Made by a program: the position numbers and the translations under genes. A DNA stretch of 60,613 bases from Acidobacteriota bacterium (GTDB lineage Bacteria; Acidobacteriota; Terriglobia; UBA7540), in NCBI GenBank assembly GCA_021828285.1, contig JAKASG010000008.1, positions 1 through 60,613 on the forward strand, written 5' to 3'. A model generated the notes under the pieces. The model was not told where the DNA came from and did no database searches. It worked only from the letters and a program-made list of their open reading frames with translations. Of this stretch, positions 60,514-60,613 are shown in pieces (the first letter of the stretch is position 1; the number at the start of each line of letters is the position of its first letter).

Positions 60514-60613
60514 GTTTCGTTAGTCACCCGTGACCGGCCACTTCCCAGAGCATATAACGATCGTCAGGGTGGAGCAAGCGGATTCTCGCCCGCGCGGGAC
60601 CTTTTGGGCTAGT

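Overview
The window reads as chromosomal DNA of a Gram-negative bacterium with high-GC coding regions, most likely an Acidobacteriota (Terriglobia-like) member. The outer membrane is evident from BamA, Skp, LolC/E-LolD, Lnt, KdsD/KdsC and TolC. A ClpC-type unfoldase sits directly beside bamA, and TldD/TldE, NfeD-slipin, a GldA/GldF/GldG-DUF4340 set and Tat-exported arabinofuranosidases also occur. The phylum is an inference from gene content; no rRNA or other marker was available to test it.

Layout. 0.2-4.5 kb: an S41 processing protease, RidA, a hotdog acyl-CoA thioesterase, and a CDF metal transporter with three tandem cytoplasmic domains. 4.6-13.7 kb (minus strand): lolC/E, vapB, vapC, lolD, clpC, bamA, skp. 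This is an envelope-biogenesis series with a toxin-antitoxin pair inside it. 13.9-27.0 kb (plus strand): proS, a small membrane protein, a PBP1-type peptidoglycan synthase, two TPR proteins, NfeD, slipin, a SPOR protein, lnt, and prfB with its programmed frameshift. 27.1-40.2 kb (minus strand): ispH, tldE, tldD, ahcY, metK, a UDP-sugar dehydrogenase, then a GH127 enzyme, an exported mutarotase and a GH51 enzyme. A GH3 glycosidase diverges from GH51 at 40.6 kb, completing an arabinose-polymer locus. 43.8-49.9 kb (minus strand): an RND metal-efflux system (CusA, CusB and TolC types) preceded by a small His/Cys membrane protein. 49.9-51.1 kb: a gene-poor stretch with an hsdS fragment next to tRNA-Lys, which looks like an island scar. 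51.4-53.1 kb: kdsD and kdsC. 53.1-57.7 kb: a four-gene ABC/GldG/DUF4340 operon. 58-60.6 kb: an SDR, a family-5 uracil-DNA glycosylase and two PilZ proteins.

How it fits together. The dominant theme is building and policing the cell envelope: lipoprotein release (Lol) and acylation (Lnt), barrel assembly (BamA/Skp), wall synthesis (PBP, SPOR), membrane-protein quality control (NfeD/slipin, Ctp) and KDO supply. A second theme is extracytoplasmic breakdown of arabinose-containing plant polysaccharide. metK and ahcY form a contiguous methyl-cycle pair.

No clearly novel system was found. The best leads are the vapBC pair inside the lol-clpC-bamA series, the triplicated CDF C-terminal domain, the hsdS/tRNA-Lys scar, paired hairpins in the ABC operon leader, and the small His/Cys protein ahead of the RND efflux genes. 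Family assignments come from motifs read by eye; no database search was run.
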